A stretch of DNA of 64,000 nucleotides from Anarhynchus alexandrinus (taxonomy: Eukaryota; Chordata; Aves; Charadriiformes; Charadriidae). Of this stretch, positions 36,567-48,029 are shown in pieces. The stretch lies in assembly GCA_008711295.1 (NCBI GenBank), contig VUYV01000189.1, forward strand, positions 1,083,855 through 1,147,854, written 5' to 3'. A model generated the notes under the pieces. It had not been told where the DNA came from. It saw only the letters and a list, made by a program, of their open reading frames with translations, and did not search any database. Each line of letters opens with the position of its first letter. Positions within the stretch are counted from its first letter, which is position 1. The position numbers and the translations under genes were made by a program.

Positions 36567-39024
36567 AGCCACTGCACATTTCTAATGCAGTCTCAAAAGC
36601 AGATCATTATGTATATCATTTTGTATAAACACAGTCATCAAGGGAATTTGGAACAGATTTATACCAACATTTTAATAAGTTTCATAAGAAAGAGGTTCAT
36701 CAAATAAAAATAATGAATGATGGAATTAAAGAACCACTGAAAATTGCTAATGTGTTTAATCATCTCAACATCTATATTTATATATGACAAATTTGGATGA
36801 TATAGTGGGTGTAATTCTGTTTCAAGTCTCTGAGCAGGGATCGCATTCCAAGATACTCAACAAAAGCAAACCCAGGGCTTGCCTCATCTGCAGGCAGACA
36901 GAAAGCAGGACTCTGTCCGCTGGTGAAGGGCACTCAAAAGCTCCTCTGACATCCAGATATTCTGTTAACCGACCAGCAAAAGTCATGCGTGAGCCAAAGA
37001 GAAAACAAAGAGACTGGAGCTATGTAGAAAATAAGAAGAATGCACAGAAGAGCTGTAAGGTGCAATAAACCCTGGCATTTTTCGATGACCTAGAACCACA
37101 CCGCAACGTCCTGCCCACTAAGCTACTCACTGGGCTACGCTCACAGGTGCCAAACCCGACAGCGCGTACACAAAGGACCCGGGCAAATACACTTAACTCC
37201 ATCTGTGCCGTAATCCCGAAAACTCTGCTCGGTTGCCCGGCAGCTCTGAGGGTGTCTAAGGACAAGAACAAGGTCATAATTTCTGACCTCCGTGTTCACC
37301 GCATGGTTATCATTCTTTTTCCTTTTGCTTTGACTCACACTATCTCTTCACCTGCAGAGCTTTTACCGCGGAGGGCCACAGAAGATGCCAGGGAAGGCAG
37401 AGGGGAGGTGCAGCTGCGTATGCGGGGGCATCACACTGCACATCAGCACGAGCCCCATCTCTGGGTCCCCAGGCTTGTGGGAGGTGGTGACTCACACCAT
37501 CTCCCTCCAAATCACTCGCCCAAGCGTAATTTTGGTTTTTCCCAGACAGAAGCACACCTGCAGGCACAGCAGTCCAGCTGGACGGCTGAAACCCCGGGTT
37601 GGCAACCACAAACAAAAAATATTCCACAGGAAAATATTTCCAGAAGTAAACAGGTGACATTTCTGAACAAACATGGTTTGAGAGGCTCTACCTGAAGGCC
37701 TCCATCCCTTTTTCAGGTGACGGTCCTCTCCCGCCCTGTCCCACCACCAGGCTAACATCAGTCCTTACGCCCATCCGCGGGAGGAGAGGGGCAGGTTCCA
37801 GAACCTCCAACAAAACTTTTGCCTAAAATAAGCTAGCTGGGGTGAGCAAAGGTAAGAAAACCTGCAGGTAGGAATTGTTAGCAGAGGACCTGGCCGTGTC
37901 AGAGGCGATGAGGCTGCGTGATGGCCCTATTTATAACTGCCCATATGGCGATCGGTTTCCTGTTGCTCACACGGGGCACCTCCACCACTCCAGCCTCTCC
38001 GCTTCTTCCCACCTCGCTCTTCTGCCAGGTTTATTTATACTTTTCCCCAGCTCTGAAGGCAAATCAAGTTAATTGGCTATTACACGAGATTAAGCAAAAT
38101 AACTAAGAGAACAAAGAGAGAATATAACGCTCCGATTCACTGCGCAGCGCTCTCCGCGGGAGCTGGGAAATCACACGATAGTTACTCCTGCACAAGGCAA
38201 GGAAGGCTCTACGTTTTCCTCTATACGCAGGACTGAACAACAGCGCGGGTTTATACCTGTGTTGTTACTTATTCAAATACTCATTCTCACCCAAAGTTTC
38301 ATATAACTTTCCATTAAAGCTGACGTCTCAATTCGAGACCCACTTAGCACCCCCAAAAAACTAAAGAATCATCTCAAATGCCAGCCAATTGTGCAACTGC
38401 ATGATGAAGGAAATAACAAATTAAATTATTTTTTTATTGAACACTGTACAATATTAGTCCATTTGGAATACGGATAAGGAATTAAGAGCCAAAAAGGCCT
38501 TTCCAGTCAATGATCTAAGATGAAGAGATGCCTGGGGGAAAGAGACAAATTTGGAGTGTAGGAAATGAAAAACAATTAGAAGAATTAAAATAATTGTATT
38601 TTCCATGAGGGAAAAATAGAGATATGGGATAAATTACTAAGATGGGTTTCTAGAACAAGCAGTGCAGCATTCAAAATTACAATAATGGGGTTTCAAGTAG
38701 AGCTATGAGAAAACCTGCTTAGTGAGCGTAAGCCCAACTTAAAAAAAAAAAAAAAACAATTCTAATCACAAGTTTGGTGAACCTAGGGAGAGGTTAATTA
38801 AGGCTAGCAGAAACAAAGAGGGTAAGGGCAAGGCCCGCTGCAGCGGTTCCCTCCACCTTCTCCAATTTCCAGCAACTGGAAACAAAAGAAAGCCTTCGAC
38901 AGGGAGGTAATGAGTGCAGAAGAGGGGAGAAAGCAACATCATCGTGTGCCCTCGTCCCACACTTAACCTGTTTCCCAACAAGACTAAGCGATGCAATCTG
39001 CACAGGGCATCTGTGAAGGCAAAC
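36567..39024. other. Unique non-coding DNA
   Basis: Mixed unique sequence. A 182-codon plus-strand frame at 37147-37695 overlaps minus-strand frames of about 106 codons and has no recognisable domain. A 17-base A run occurs near 38741-38757. No repeat family or RNA gene is recognised. Confidence 0.5.
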
Positions 39025-40821
39025 TTTTTTTTTTTTTACGAGCTACAATTCCTTTCAAAATGCGGTGTTGATTTGCTAATTAGTAAGAAGATAAACATTT
39101 CTGACAGGTGAAATGTATTGTTAATTGAGTTGCACAGAATAGATTGGCTGAAGTAGTACGTTCTCTCTTTCTCTCTAGGGCTGGAGTTCAATCCTTTCAT
39201 TTTTTGCTTCCCTAAACACTAAAAATAGGCTGAGAATCAAAGAAGAGCATCCTACAGTGTAGGGTCCTAATGTTTAAGCCGGCTTCTTTCAAAACTCCAA
39301 TCCATTTACCTGCAGATCAAAAGTATGTGCTGCTCCTGTCTCTTCATCATATGCGATAAAAAACCCTCAGAGAGATTTGGAAGAAAAAGAAAAAAAAAAA
39401 GAGTCCAAAGCATGATCCATCACTGTCTAACGCAGGTTGCCCTCATCTAAAGTACTCAGTCGTTCCCGCTTGTAAAAGCTGGGATGCTGTACTGCTACAC
39501 AGACAGCAGACCTGACCTNATTCCCTCTCTACGAGGACGCAGGTCAGAATAATCTGAGATACATACAGCAGAAACAGCCAAGGCTCTGTCCTGGAGACAA
39601 AATAGCCCAAATCCCCACAACGTTGGTGGTACTAAACCTTTATTAGCTGACAGCAGCAGTTATGCCTGACCTACCAAACATCAAAACACACCAAAGTCAC
39701 GCCTGTTGGCCGCAGTGGTCAGTGCTAGGAACCCGGGCTCACCACCTTTTAGTGGGGTCCACTTGGGACCAGCGCCTGCAGACTCCAGAGGAGCATCGGC
39801 AGGAGGGGAGCACCAGCCCGAACAGCCCCTCCGTCCCCACAGGCTGCCAGGGACCACTGCTGGGTGTCACCCTCACGGTTCCGCTCTCCTTATTTACGTT
39901 ACTGCAAATTTCTTTATCACTTGGTACTCTTTTACTGTGAGCCCATCATTGTCACAATTAAGAAGGAGATCAGAGGAGTTAATTTGTTGATATCTCCATC
40001 ACCACTGCTTCAGTATTCTCAATTTCCCAGCTTCGGTTTATTTGATTCCCCAGTTCATGATGTCAGGACTAGTACCACTTTGAAAATTATAGTTTTAAAG
40101 GCCAAAATCAGAAAACGTAAGGATACCAAGAGGATCATATCGCGCTTATTTATACTTCATGGTTTTAAAGCCACTTTCATAATTTTGGGAAGCCTGGTTC
40201 ATTTTTCTCCTACTGATTTAGAAAAAAATAAGAGGATAAAGCGCCTGGACCTACAGCAGCAAAGCAGGAGTTCAAAACAGAAGGCTCTGCTGTCCTTTCC
40301 CAGTCTTAAGATTAATTGCATTTTCATAAAGATTTTTATGCTCCATTCACCCTCTATCCCTTCGCCTTACCTCCTCATCCCGAGAGTTGTAATAAATGAC
40401 TCATTCTCACCAATTCAGCCCTGCCAGCTTTCTTTTGGTACATAATATTTCAGTACTCAGTGCAGGGTAAGAGAGTCTCCACTAGCCAATTTGATTAGTC
40501 ATAGCCTCATCTTTGCTTACCATGCTATTTTTCTTTTTTCTTTTTAAAAAAAAAGTCATCTGGAATGTGTTCCCTGCTCCGGTTCACGCTGTGTTGCTTT
40601 GTGTTGGGAACCCTGCACGAGGCGTACTTTGTTTGTAAAACGCTGGAACGGCCCAGCGGTAAACAACCGCTGCAAGCACTGAGCTCTGCACTTCGTTTGA
40701 ACTTCACTGACAACTTTGAAGCCAACCGCACCAACGGCCCCAACCCCCCTTTCAGCCCAGCGCCTCCCCGAGAGCGCGGGGCCGCAGCGAGAGAAGCCCC
40801 ACTGCTCCTCCAGAACCCTCC
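39025..40821 (+). repeat. 1.8-kb duplicated block, copy 1 (left of assembly gap)
   Basis: The block runs from a 13-base T tract to CCAGAACCCTCC, and its right end touches the N gap. It is nearly identical to 41115-42927, with offsets of 2090, then 2105 and 2106 after two indels. Differences are concentrated between about 39478 and 40111. The outer parts differ by one base in roughly 450 bp on the left and one in roughly 700 bp on the right. A 193-codon frame in this copy (39864-40445) is broken by a one-base indel in the other copy, which argues against coding. Most likely the block is one genomic locus represented twice. Confidence 0.95.
39519..39519. other. Single undetermined base (N)
   Basis: This N lies where copy 1 lacks 15 bases present in copy 2 (CATCCACGTACCGATTTCTC region near 41604-41624). 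It suggests an unresolved consensus in the left contig end. Confidence 0.95.
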
Positions 40822-41114
40822 NNNNNNNNNNNNNNNNNNNNNNNNNNNNNNNNNNNNNNNNNNNNNNNNNNNNNNNNNNNNNNNNNNNNNNNNNNNNNNN
40901 NNNNNNNNNNNNNNNNNNNNNNNNNNNNNNNNNNNNNNNNNNNNNNNNNNNNNNNNNNNNNNNNNNNNNNNNNNNNNNNNNNNNNNNNNNNNNNNNNNNN
41001 NNNNNNNNNNNNNNNNNNNNNNNNNNNNNNNNNNNNNNNNNNNNNNNNNNNNNNNNNNNNNNNNNNNNNNNNNNNNNNNNNNNNNNNNNNNNNNNNNNNN
41101 NNNNNNNNNNNNNN
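40822..41114. other. Assembly gap, 293 Ns
   Basis: A continuous run of N. Its left flank is the right end of duplication copy 1 and its right flank is the T tract that begins copy 2. The two sides therefore overlap in sequence by about 1.8 kb, so the gap may be fictitious. Confidence 0.99.
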
Positions 41115-42927
41115 TTTTTTTTTTTTTACGAGCTACAATTCCTTTCAAAATGCGGTGTTGATTTGCTAATTAGTAAGAAGATAAACATTTCTGACAGGTG
41201 AAATGTATTGTTAATTGAGTTGCACAGAATAGATTGGCTGAAGTAGTACGTTCTCTCTTTCTCTCTAGGGCTGGAGTTCAATCCTTTCATTTTTTGCTTC
41301 CCTAAACACTAAAAATAGGCTGAGAATCAAAGAAGAGCATCCTACAGTGTAGGGTCCTAATGCTTAAGCCGGCTTCTTTCAAAACTCCAATCCATTTACC
41401 TGCAGATCAAAAGTATGTGCTGCTCCTGTCTCTTCATCATATGCGATAAAAAACCCTCAGAGAGATTTGGAAGAAAAAGAAAAAAAAAAAGAGTCCAAAG
41501 CATGATCCATCACTGTCTAACGCAGGTTGCCCTCATCTAAAGTACTCAGTCGTTCCCGCTTGTAAAAGTTGGGATGCTGTACTGCTACACAGACAGCAGA
41601 CCTCATCCACGTACCGATTTCTCAATTCCCTCTCTACGAGGACGCAGGTCAGAATAATCTGAGATACGTACAGCAGAAACAGCCAAGGCTCTGTCCTGGA
41701 GACAAAATAGCCCAAATCCCCACAACGTTGGTGGTGCTAAACCTTTATTAGCTGACAGCAGCAGTTATGCCTGACCTACCAAACATCAAAACACACCAAA
41801 GTCACGCCTGTTGGCCGCACCGGTCAGCGCTAGGAGCCCGGGCTCACCACCTTTTAGTGGGGTCCACTTGGGACCAGCGCCTGCAGACTCCAGAGGAGCA
41901 TCGGCAGGAGGGGAGCACCAGCCCAGCCAGCCCCTCCGTCCCCACAGGCTGCCAGGGACCACTGCTGCGTGTCACCCTCACGGTTCCGCTCTCCTTACTT
42001 ACGTTACTGCAAATTTCTTTATCACTTGGTACTCTTTTACTGTGAGCCCATCATTGTCACAATTAAGGAGGAGATCAGAGGAGTTAATTAGTTGATATCT
42101 CCTTCACCACTGCTTCAGTATCCTCTGTTTCCTGTCTTCAGTTTATTTGATTCCCCAGTTCATGATGTCAGGGCTAGTACCCACTTTGAAAATTAAAGTT
42201 TTAAAGGCCAAAATCAGAAAACGTAAGGATACCAAGAGGATCATATCGCGCTTATTTATACTTCATGGTTTTAAAGCCACTTTCATAATTTTGGGAAGCC
42301 TGGTTCATTTTTCTCCTACTGATTTAGAAAAAAATAAGAGGATAAAGCGCCTGGACCTACAGCAGCAAAGCAGGAGTTCAAAACAGAAGGCTCTGCTGTC
42401 CTTTCCCAGTCTTAAGATTAATTGCATTTTCATAAAGATTTTTATGCTCCATTCACCCTCTATCCCTTCGCCTTACCTCCTCATCCCGAGAGTTGTAATA
42501 AATGACTCATTCTCACCAATTCAGCCCTGCCAGCTTTCTTTTGGTACATAATATTTCAGTACTCAGTGCAGGGTAAGAGAGTCTCCACTAGCCAATTTGA
42601 TTAGTCATAGCCTCATCTTTGCTTACCATGCTATTTTTCTTTTTTCTTTTTAAAAAAAAAGTCATCTGGAATGTGTTCCCTGCTCCGGTTCACGCTGTGT
42701 TGCTTTGTGTTGGGAACCCTGCACGAGGCGTACTTTGTTTGTAAAACGCTGGAACGGCCCAGCGGTAAACAACCGCTGCAAGCACTGAGCTCTGCACTTC
42801 GTTTGAGCTTCACTGACAACTTTGAAGCCAACCGCACCAACGGCCCCAACCCCCCTTTCAGCCCAGCGCCTCCCCGAGAGCGCGGGGCCGCAGCGAGAGA
42901 AGCCCCACTGCTCCTCCAGAACCCTCC
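41115..42927 (+). repeat. 1.8-kb duplicated block, copy 2 (right of assembly gap)
   Basis: It begins at the first base after the gap with the same 13-base T tract as copy 1 and continues without break into unique sequence after 42927. It contains the 15 bases missing from copy 1 and no N, so it is probably the more reliable version. No gene is recognised; frames in it are short and not shared intact with copy 1. Confidence 0.95.
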
Positions 42928-42947
42928 AGAACCTTCCAGAACCTTCC
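42916..42947 (+). repeat. Three-unit 10-bp tandem CCAGAACCYT
   Basis: Units CCAGAACCCT, CCAGAACCTT and CCAGAACCTT plus CC. The left contig stops inside the corresponding first unit at 40821, so this short tandem repeat probably caused the contig break. Confidence 0.85.
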
Positions 42948-43440
42948 ACTGCCGCATCACCTACAAACTCACCCCTCGTGGCTTCTCTCAAACCTCCCCA
43001 TCTCTTTCACAAAAAGTCCTCCTTACGATTCCCCCCTCCCCAAACACTCCATACCTGTTTCAGATCACCGATTTTTTTTTTTTTTTTTGGTGAAGTTTTT
43101 AGGGTTTTTTTTTCTAAGAAAAGTCTCAGGTTGTTGTGGGCTTACCTGTAAATTTCATTAAAATGTTAGATGCTCATTCTTCTTAGTCCTTACTGAAGAT
43201 GAAAACACACCACCGATCCCTGCAGTATCCTATTAGCACCACATTACTCCTCACCCCCCTCAAAAAAATAACAAAAAAACCCTAAAAACAATGTGTTATA
43301 GAAAGAAAAAACCGACATACCATTTATCTAGTCAGTAGACCCATTCCACGTTCCAAGGTTTCTGAAAAAGGACTGCGAGAACGGGAGGACCTCACAGATT
43401 TATTACATTTGTCAGACGGCCAAGTGTCACCTCCCAAGAT
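42948..43440. other. Non-coding DNA with a 17-base T run
   Basis: A T tract occupies 43072-43088 and a second one lies near 43107. The remainder is unique AT-rich sequence with no recognised feature. Confidence 0.55.
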
Positions 43441-43740
43441 AAGTTTCACCTGGTTTAATTGCTTGTTAGTTAAGCCAACCTGCCTTCAGTTGTGAGAAGA
43501 TTTTTATTGTAATTAAGATGGGCATGGTTACTTAATGCCAAAAAAATGTAGATTATTACCTTACTACCTTCATTTACAGAATGTGCTATCTCCTCATTAT
43601 AATAAACCAGAGAGATTTGATGATAATTAACCTAAAAAGGCTATTCATAGAGAAGGGCCCAGTTGCGATCTGATTAAGGCAGTCTAAAATCCTAGGGCCA
43701 AATTAAAATATCTTGTAAAGTATCAAGTCAGTTAATAGAG
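43441..43740. promoter_or_regulatory. Candidate conserved non-coding element, homeodomain-site rich
   Basis: Repeat-free sequence with many TAAT/ATTA cores (TTGTAATTAAGATG, GATGATAATTAACC, CTGATTAAGG, CCAAATTAAAATATC) and no long homopolymer. The texture resembles vertebrate enhancers. Identification rests on motif density alone. Confidence 0.25.
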
Positions 43741-43984
43741 TTTTTCTCTCTCTCCCTACCCTCCACTCTTTTTTGCACCCCAATATACTCCTTTTACAAT
43801 GACTTTTATCTTGGTTCCCCCCTCCCCCTGAGAAGATAAAATATCACTGACTAATTTATTTACATACTGAAGCACTAAACGTAGATTTTCGCAAAACACC
43901 CGGGAACCGACTATAATTTTTGTACAGCCACGAGCGCAGACTGTGGATCTTTGCACACTGAGTTCTAAGTTGACTTTCAGCCCA
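43741..43984. other. Non-coding DNA, nothing recognised
   Basis: Pyrimidine-rich at the left and mixed after it. No feature is recognised. Confidence 0.5.
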
Positions 43985-44140
43985 TATCCCACTGAAATCG
44001 AGGGGGGCGTAGCTGTGAGTGGGTTCCGCTGAAGCCTGGCCCCAAAGCGGTCAAGGGTACGGATGAAATCCCGATTTCACCGAAGGTTAATGGCGAGGCT
44101 CTTCTTCACGTCGGCTGGTTCAGGATTTCACCCTAGGTCA
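43985..44140. repeat. Degenerate ancient amniote palindromic repeat
   Basis: The series CCACTGAAATCGAGG, GATGAAATCCCGATTTCACC, GAAGGTTAATGGCGAGGCTC and GGTTCAGGATTTCACCCTAG follows a repeat familiar from bird, turtle and crocodile genomes. In that repeat GTGAAATCCTGGCCCC, a CACTGAAGTCAATGG core and CAGGATTTCACCC occur in this order. It is heavily mutated. The family name is uncertain. Confidence 0.45.
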
Positions 44141-45319
44141 TACGGCAGAATTTTAGCCTCTGTTTGAGGAGAAAATGGATTAACTGTCACATGCCAGACA
44201 GATGAACATAAAGCAAATTAATCTGTAACCAGAAAACAAGCCACAGGGAACATCACCATCGCACGCAGCTCCATACATCACGAGACCTTCTGTTCAGTGC
44301 GAAAGCTATGAAGGTGCCTCTTTCTCCCTCCAGTTCCGTAGCCTGGAAGCCTCCTCTGAACCAGCTTCAGGAGACGTCTCTGCTGCCAACTCCTTTCCCA
44401 TGAAGGAAGTCCAACGGCAACTTCTCCCCGATTCTTGATTAATTAGCAGGCTGTCCTGCATTCTCACGCTACGTGCTACGTGTAGAAGTGGGCTCTGGCA
44501 CGAGTCCAACCCAAAGTGTAGGAAGCTGAGTGAAAAATTCTCACCAGTAATAAAAACAGTTAGGGTAATGGGGCTTTTCAAAAAAAGGAAAACATTTCAT
44601 TTTCACTTTACATTTTTCTTCAAAACAGATGGATGTTTTGAATGTGAATAAATACCAGAATGGGTTGAAAAATGAGCATCTCTGACTAAGAAACTTTAAA
44701 AAAAAAAAAAGTTTTGCACTATTCAAACTTTGAAAAAATTAAGTCAAGTCCAAATTTCGTCAATCGACCTTGGATGACGTTGCAGAACGGTTTTAAAGAG
44801 CCAACACGCATACCTCTGAGCAGCCCGTCCGGGGGTACTATAAATCAGAAACTATTTCCAATACTGTTAACAAAGACGACAATCACACTAAACCTGTGTG
44901 CCTCGCTGGTCAGGCAATAAACTTCTAAGGGGAGGGTGAATGCCACAGAATTAGCCCTTATTTATGGGCCTTCTAGAAGTGAAAACTAGAGTTGGACAAC
45001 TGCCCATAAAGTATCGGTGAAATCTATTAATCGGGAGCATGTGGTGAGGCTGCGGAGCAGCGGTGCTCCGCGAGGCTCTATTTCCCTTGGTTTTCACACA
45101 TCTTTTTACTCTTTCCTTTCCACATGCACCAAAACTTGGTCTGTCCTAAGCATTATTTAAATAGACCGAATCCTGTTCTCTTTCCGTTGGCCTGAACATT
45201 CCTGCACACCAAGGAAAATAAATGTAGAACCGGGGGAGATTATTATGACAACTCCCACACTCCATTAAATTCTCTCAGGAAAATGCAAAGTGTGATAAGA
45301 CAAACGGCCTGAAGAAAAG
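44141..45319. other. Unique non-coding DNA
   Basis: AT-rich unique sequence with an A run near 44698-44710. A perfect 8-bp hairpin at 45052-45071 is listed separately. No gene is recognised. Confidence 0.5.
45052..45071. repeat. Perfect 8-bp stem, 4-base loop hairpin
   Basis: GCGGAGCA, loop GCGG, TGCTCCGC. It is GC-rich within AT-rich surroundings and would form a stable hairpin if transcribed. No T tract follows, and no RNA gene context is known. Confidence 0.6.
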
Positions 45320-45551
45320 CGGTTTAGATTGAACATGAGGAAGAAGTTTTTCCCTTTGAGGGTGGTGAGGCACTGGCCCAGGTTGCCCAGAGAGGGTGTT
45401 GAGGCCCCATCCCTGGAGGTGTTCAAGGCCAGGCTGGACGTGGCCTTGGGCAGCCTGGTGTGGTGGGAGGTGTCCCTGCCTATGGCAGGGGGGTTGGAAC
45501 TCGATGGTCTTCAAGGTCCCTTCCAACCTAAACCATTCTATGATTCTATGA
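45320..45551 (+). mobile_element. CR1 LINE, 3' end only, plus strand
   Basis: Reads left to right: GGTTTAGATTGAACATGAGG, the ORF2 tail (MRKKFFPLRVVRHWPRLP, then [20 protein letters not shown]), and finally ACCATTCTATGATTCTATGA, the CR1 3' terminus. It belongs to the same subfamily as the minus-strand copies at 28.6, 33.1 and 54.9 kb and lies in the opposite orientation to them. 5'-truncated; no functional protein. Confidence 0.96.
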
Positions 45552-45963
45552 AAACCAGGAAGCGACTGAGGGTAAATGGTACGGCAAACAGGCAGCCCGT
45601 GACACCCATTGGCGTTTCCGGGACAGCCCGCTCCACGCAGAGCCGGGGAGAAGCTCCTCCATCACACCCTGCCGACCCACCAGACCTTCCAGCCCCCTGC
45701 ACACCCCAGGGGCAGCCAGGGCGGGTGGTGCCATGAGGCTTTGGCCAGCAGAAACCCACCTTGCCCACGCGGTGGAGCTGGGAGCAGGCTGGGAGCAGGA
45801 CCCAACTCCATCCCTACGTCCTTGCTGAGACCTCCCCACCTCTAGAGGATCCCCCACCCAGCAGCTGTAAACCGACAGCTCCTTTGCACCTCTCAGGCAA
45901 CACGAAGGGATCAAAAGTGGGGCAGGAAACCTGGCTGTGGGGCTCTTGTTCACGCTTAACGCG
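45552..45963. other. Moderately GC-rich non-coding DNA
   Basis: Unique sequence between the CR1 and the pyrimidine tract. Frames on both strands overlap and show no domain. Confidence 0.5.
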
Positions 45964-46065
45964 TCTTTTTCTTTTTCTTTTTCTTTTTCTTTTTCTTTTT
46001 CTTTTTCTTTTTCTTTTTTTTTTTCTTTTTCTTTTTCTTTTTTTTTTTCTTTTTTTTTTTTTTTT
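45964..46065 (+). repeat. Long (CTTTTT)n pyrimidine tract
   Basis: About 100 bases consist only of C and T, mostly CTTTTT hexamers, decaying into pure T at the right end. Long homopurine-homopyrimidine tracts with this symmetry can form triplex (H-DNA) and are difficult to sequence. An N at 46066 marks the right boundary. Confidence 0.97.
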
Positions 46066-46066
46066 N
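46066..46066. other. Single undetermined base (N)
   Basis: It sits at the end of the poly-T part of the pyrimidine tract, so the length of the tract in this assembly is uncertain. Confidence 0.95.
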
Positions 46067-48029
46067 TGGACAATGACAGGATTTTTAGGACTGGAGACAC
46101 ATCCAAATGGTGTCAGAAAAAGGAAAGGTTTTGATTACAGTTAGTTATCTGGCACTATCTATTTAGAAATGTCTGAACAAATAACTCCGATGTCAGATGC
46201 TCTGGTTCTGGCAGAGTAAAGAAATACGATTAGATCTGGCTGCCCAGATGTCCCAACGTTGAGAATAATATTTTTAAGCACGAACTCATGTACTGCTGCT
46301 GTCATGTACTTCAATAGACTTATTTTGTTCTCATGGGCTATAAATTGTAATAAAATTGAACCAGATTAACGGCTATAACTGGCCTCTCTTCTGTCATACG
46401 TTATTCCACTATAAAACACGGGTCTTTGTGGGTACGGACCTGAGTTCCCCTTCCCTGCGCTGACCCGCAGGCACTGCCCATTGTACCCTCGCAGAACCCT
46501 CCAGAAATACAGGCTCCTAGATTTTATTCCTTTCCACTTCTTTAATGACACACTTCCTACTGCCGTATGGTGTTCGCTACTTATATTTATATAAATACGC
46601 TTTTATGTATAAATATATTTTATGTATAAATATATTTTACATGTAAATATACAAGCCTATAAATTTCTTCACCTTGTCATTTCCAATTATTTTCACCTGC
46701 TTTCATTCCTTTTCATTTTTAGGACCTCTGGGATGGCAGCGGCTCCTGTCGTGCAGTTTGGGCTCTTTTCCAGTTATTCTTGCGCTGGTAGGTATCTCCA
46801 GGCGAAGCTCTGTGCCCTGGTTACGTTGGTGGTGTTGCGTTTGTAAAGTTCTCACTTTTATTTACAAAAGCGAGTGCTTGAACATGAGTGGCGAGGTAGA
46901 TCGTTTCCTTTTTTTTTCTGACTTGAAGGAGATATCTTTATTTGAAAAAAGCACTTGAGGATATCTGTTTTTCCGAATGGTTATCTACACTTTTTATTCA
47001 TTAAAAGCCGACAAGCTCGAGACGTGGAAGCAGGGTGTCTCATTTTTTGCCTAAATTTTGGGCTATTTAGACCCGAGTTTCAGCTTTATGCGCCCGTCAG
47101 AAATGAACCTCGAGAAAGCAGTTTTGACAGTAGGTGAGGGAAGATCTCCGGCGAAAACTTCCAGCCGGATTGCTTTTCCCTGGAATGAATACGCAAAAGG
47201 CGCTTTTCCTTCCTCTTTAAAATTGTTCACGGGGGTCTCTTTATTTGCACAGAGGTTTATATAATTGCACCCACTCCTATGATTTCAAAAACTGGGGGTT
47301 TGTCTGCGTGTATGAAAGAGAAGAAAATAAATATTTTAATCTTTTATTTTTTTCTTAATGTCTAGCAAGAAAGTTCAATTACAGCCTCCCTACTTATAAA
47401 AATCATACAAAGGCTTCAAGTCTCAGCATGTTCCGGCAGTAAAGTGCAAACAATCTTGTGGTTACAAAGGCTACTTTGCTCAACCTCATTCCTCCTTCCC
47501 TCTCTCCCACCAGCTGAATAAATGAGAGACATATTTAGCAGCTTCAGTAGAAACTATTTTCTCATGCTCCCACCAACAAATCAGGGCAAGAAATGACAGT
47601 AAGTCACAGGATAGGAGCAAAGTACGCAGAGAAAGAAGTAAATCAGAATTGATAAGGGAGGAGGAGATAAACAGGGGGGAAAAAACCAAGCCCGAACCCT
47701 GAAGTCAGGCGGTAGATGAAACCTGAGCAGCGCGTACAAAGCAGACAACAAGATGGTAGAGCATCAAAAAAATTAATGCATTAAAATCTCTTTAAACCAG
47801 ATTGTTTTCATTCACAATCATTTTAGAAGAACAAAAAGTAATGGCAATTTTTTTAAAAAAATTAGATTTTTTTCCCATTATTCCAGAATGTTCATCCAGT
47901 CCGTGGTAACAGAGCATAGAGAAAAAACTAAAAAAAAAAAAGAAAGCCACAATACTCTAACCAGGGTACTGACTCGATGAGAAAAAAAAAATCACTTGTC
48001 ATGAATAAAAGTTACTGAAATCTCACAGC
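46067..48029. other. AT-rich non-coding DNA
   Basis: Unique sequence with a small 17-bp tandem at 46604-46637, T runs near 46910 and A runs near 47930 and 47981. No gene or interspersed repeat is recognised. Confidence 0.5.
46604..46637 (+). repeat. 17-bp perfect tandem duplication, AT-rich
   Basis: TATGTATAAATATATTT occurs twice in direct succession and is followed by a related TACATGTAAATATAC. Local slippage product. Confidence 0.85.

Noticed and set aside
37147..37695. 182-codon plus-strand frame
   Set aside because: Overlaps minus-strand frames of about 106 codons and has no domain.
39864..40445. 193-codon open frame in duplication copy 1
   Set aside because: The frame is broken by a 1-bp indel in copy 2 and the residues look random, so it is not under coding constraint.
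40525..41161. Open frames of about 160-207 codons crossing the N gap
   Set aside because: They are open only because the Ns translate as unknown residues.
45761..46144. Frame rich in Phe/Leu/Ser that looks like membrane segments
   Set aside because: Translation of the CTTTTT tract.
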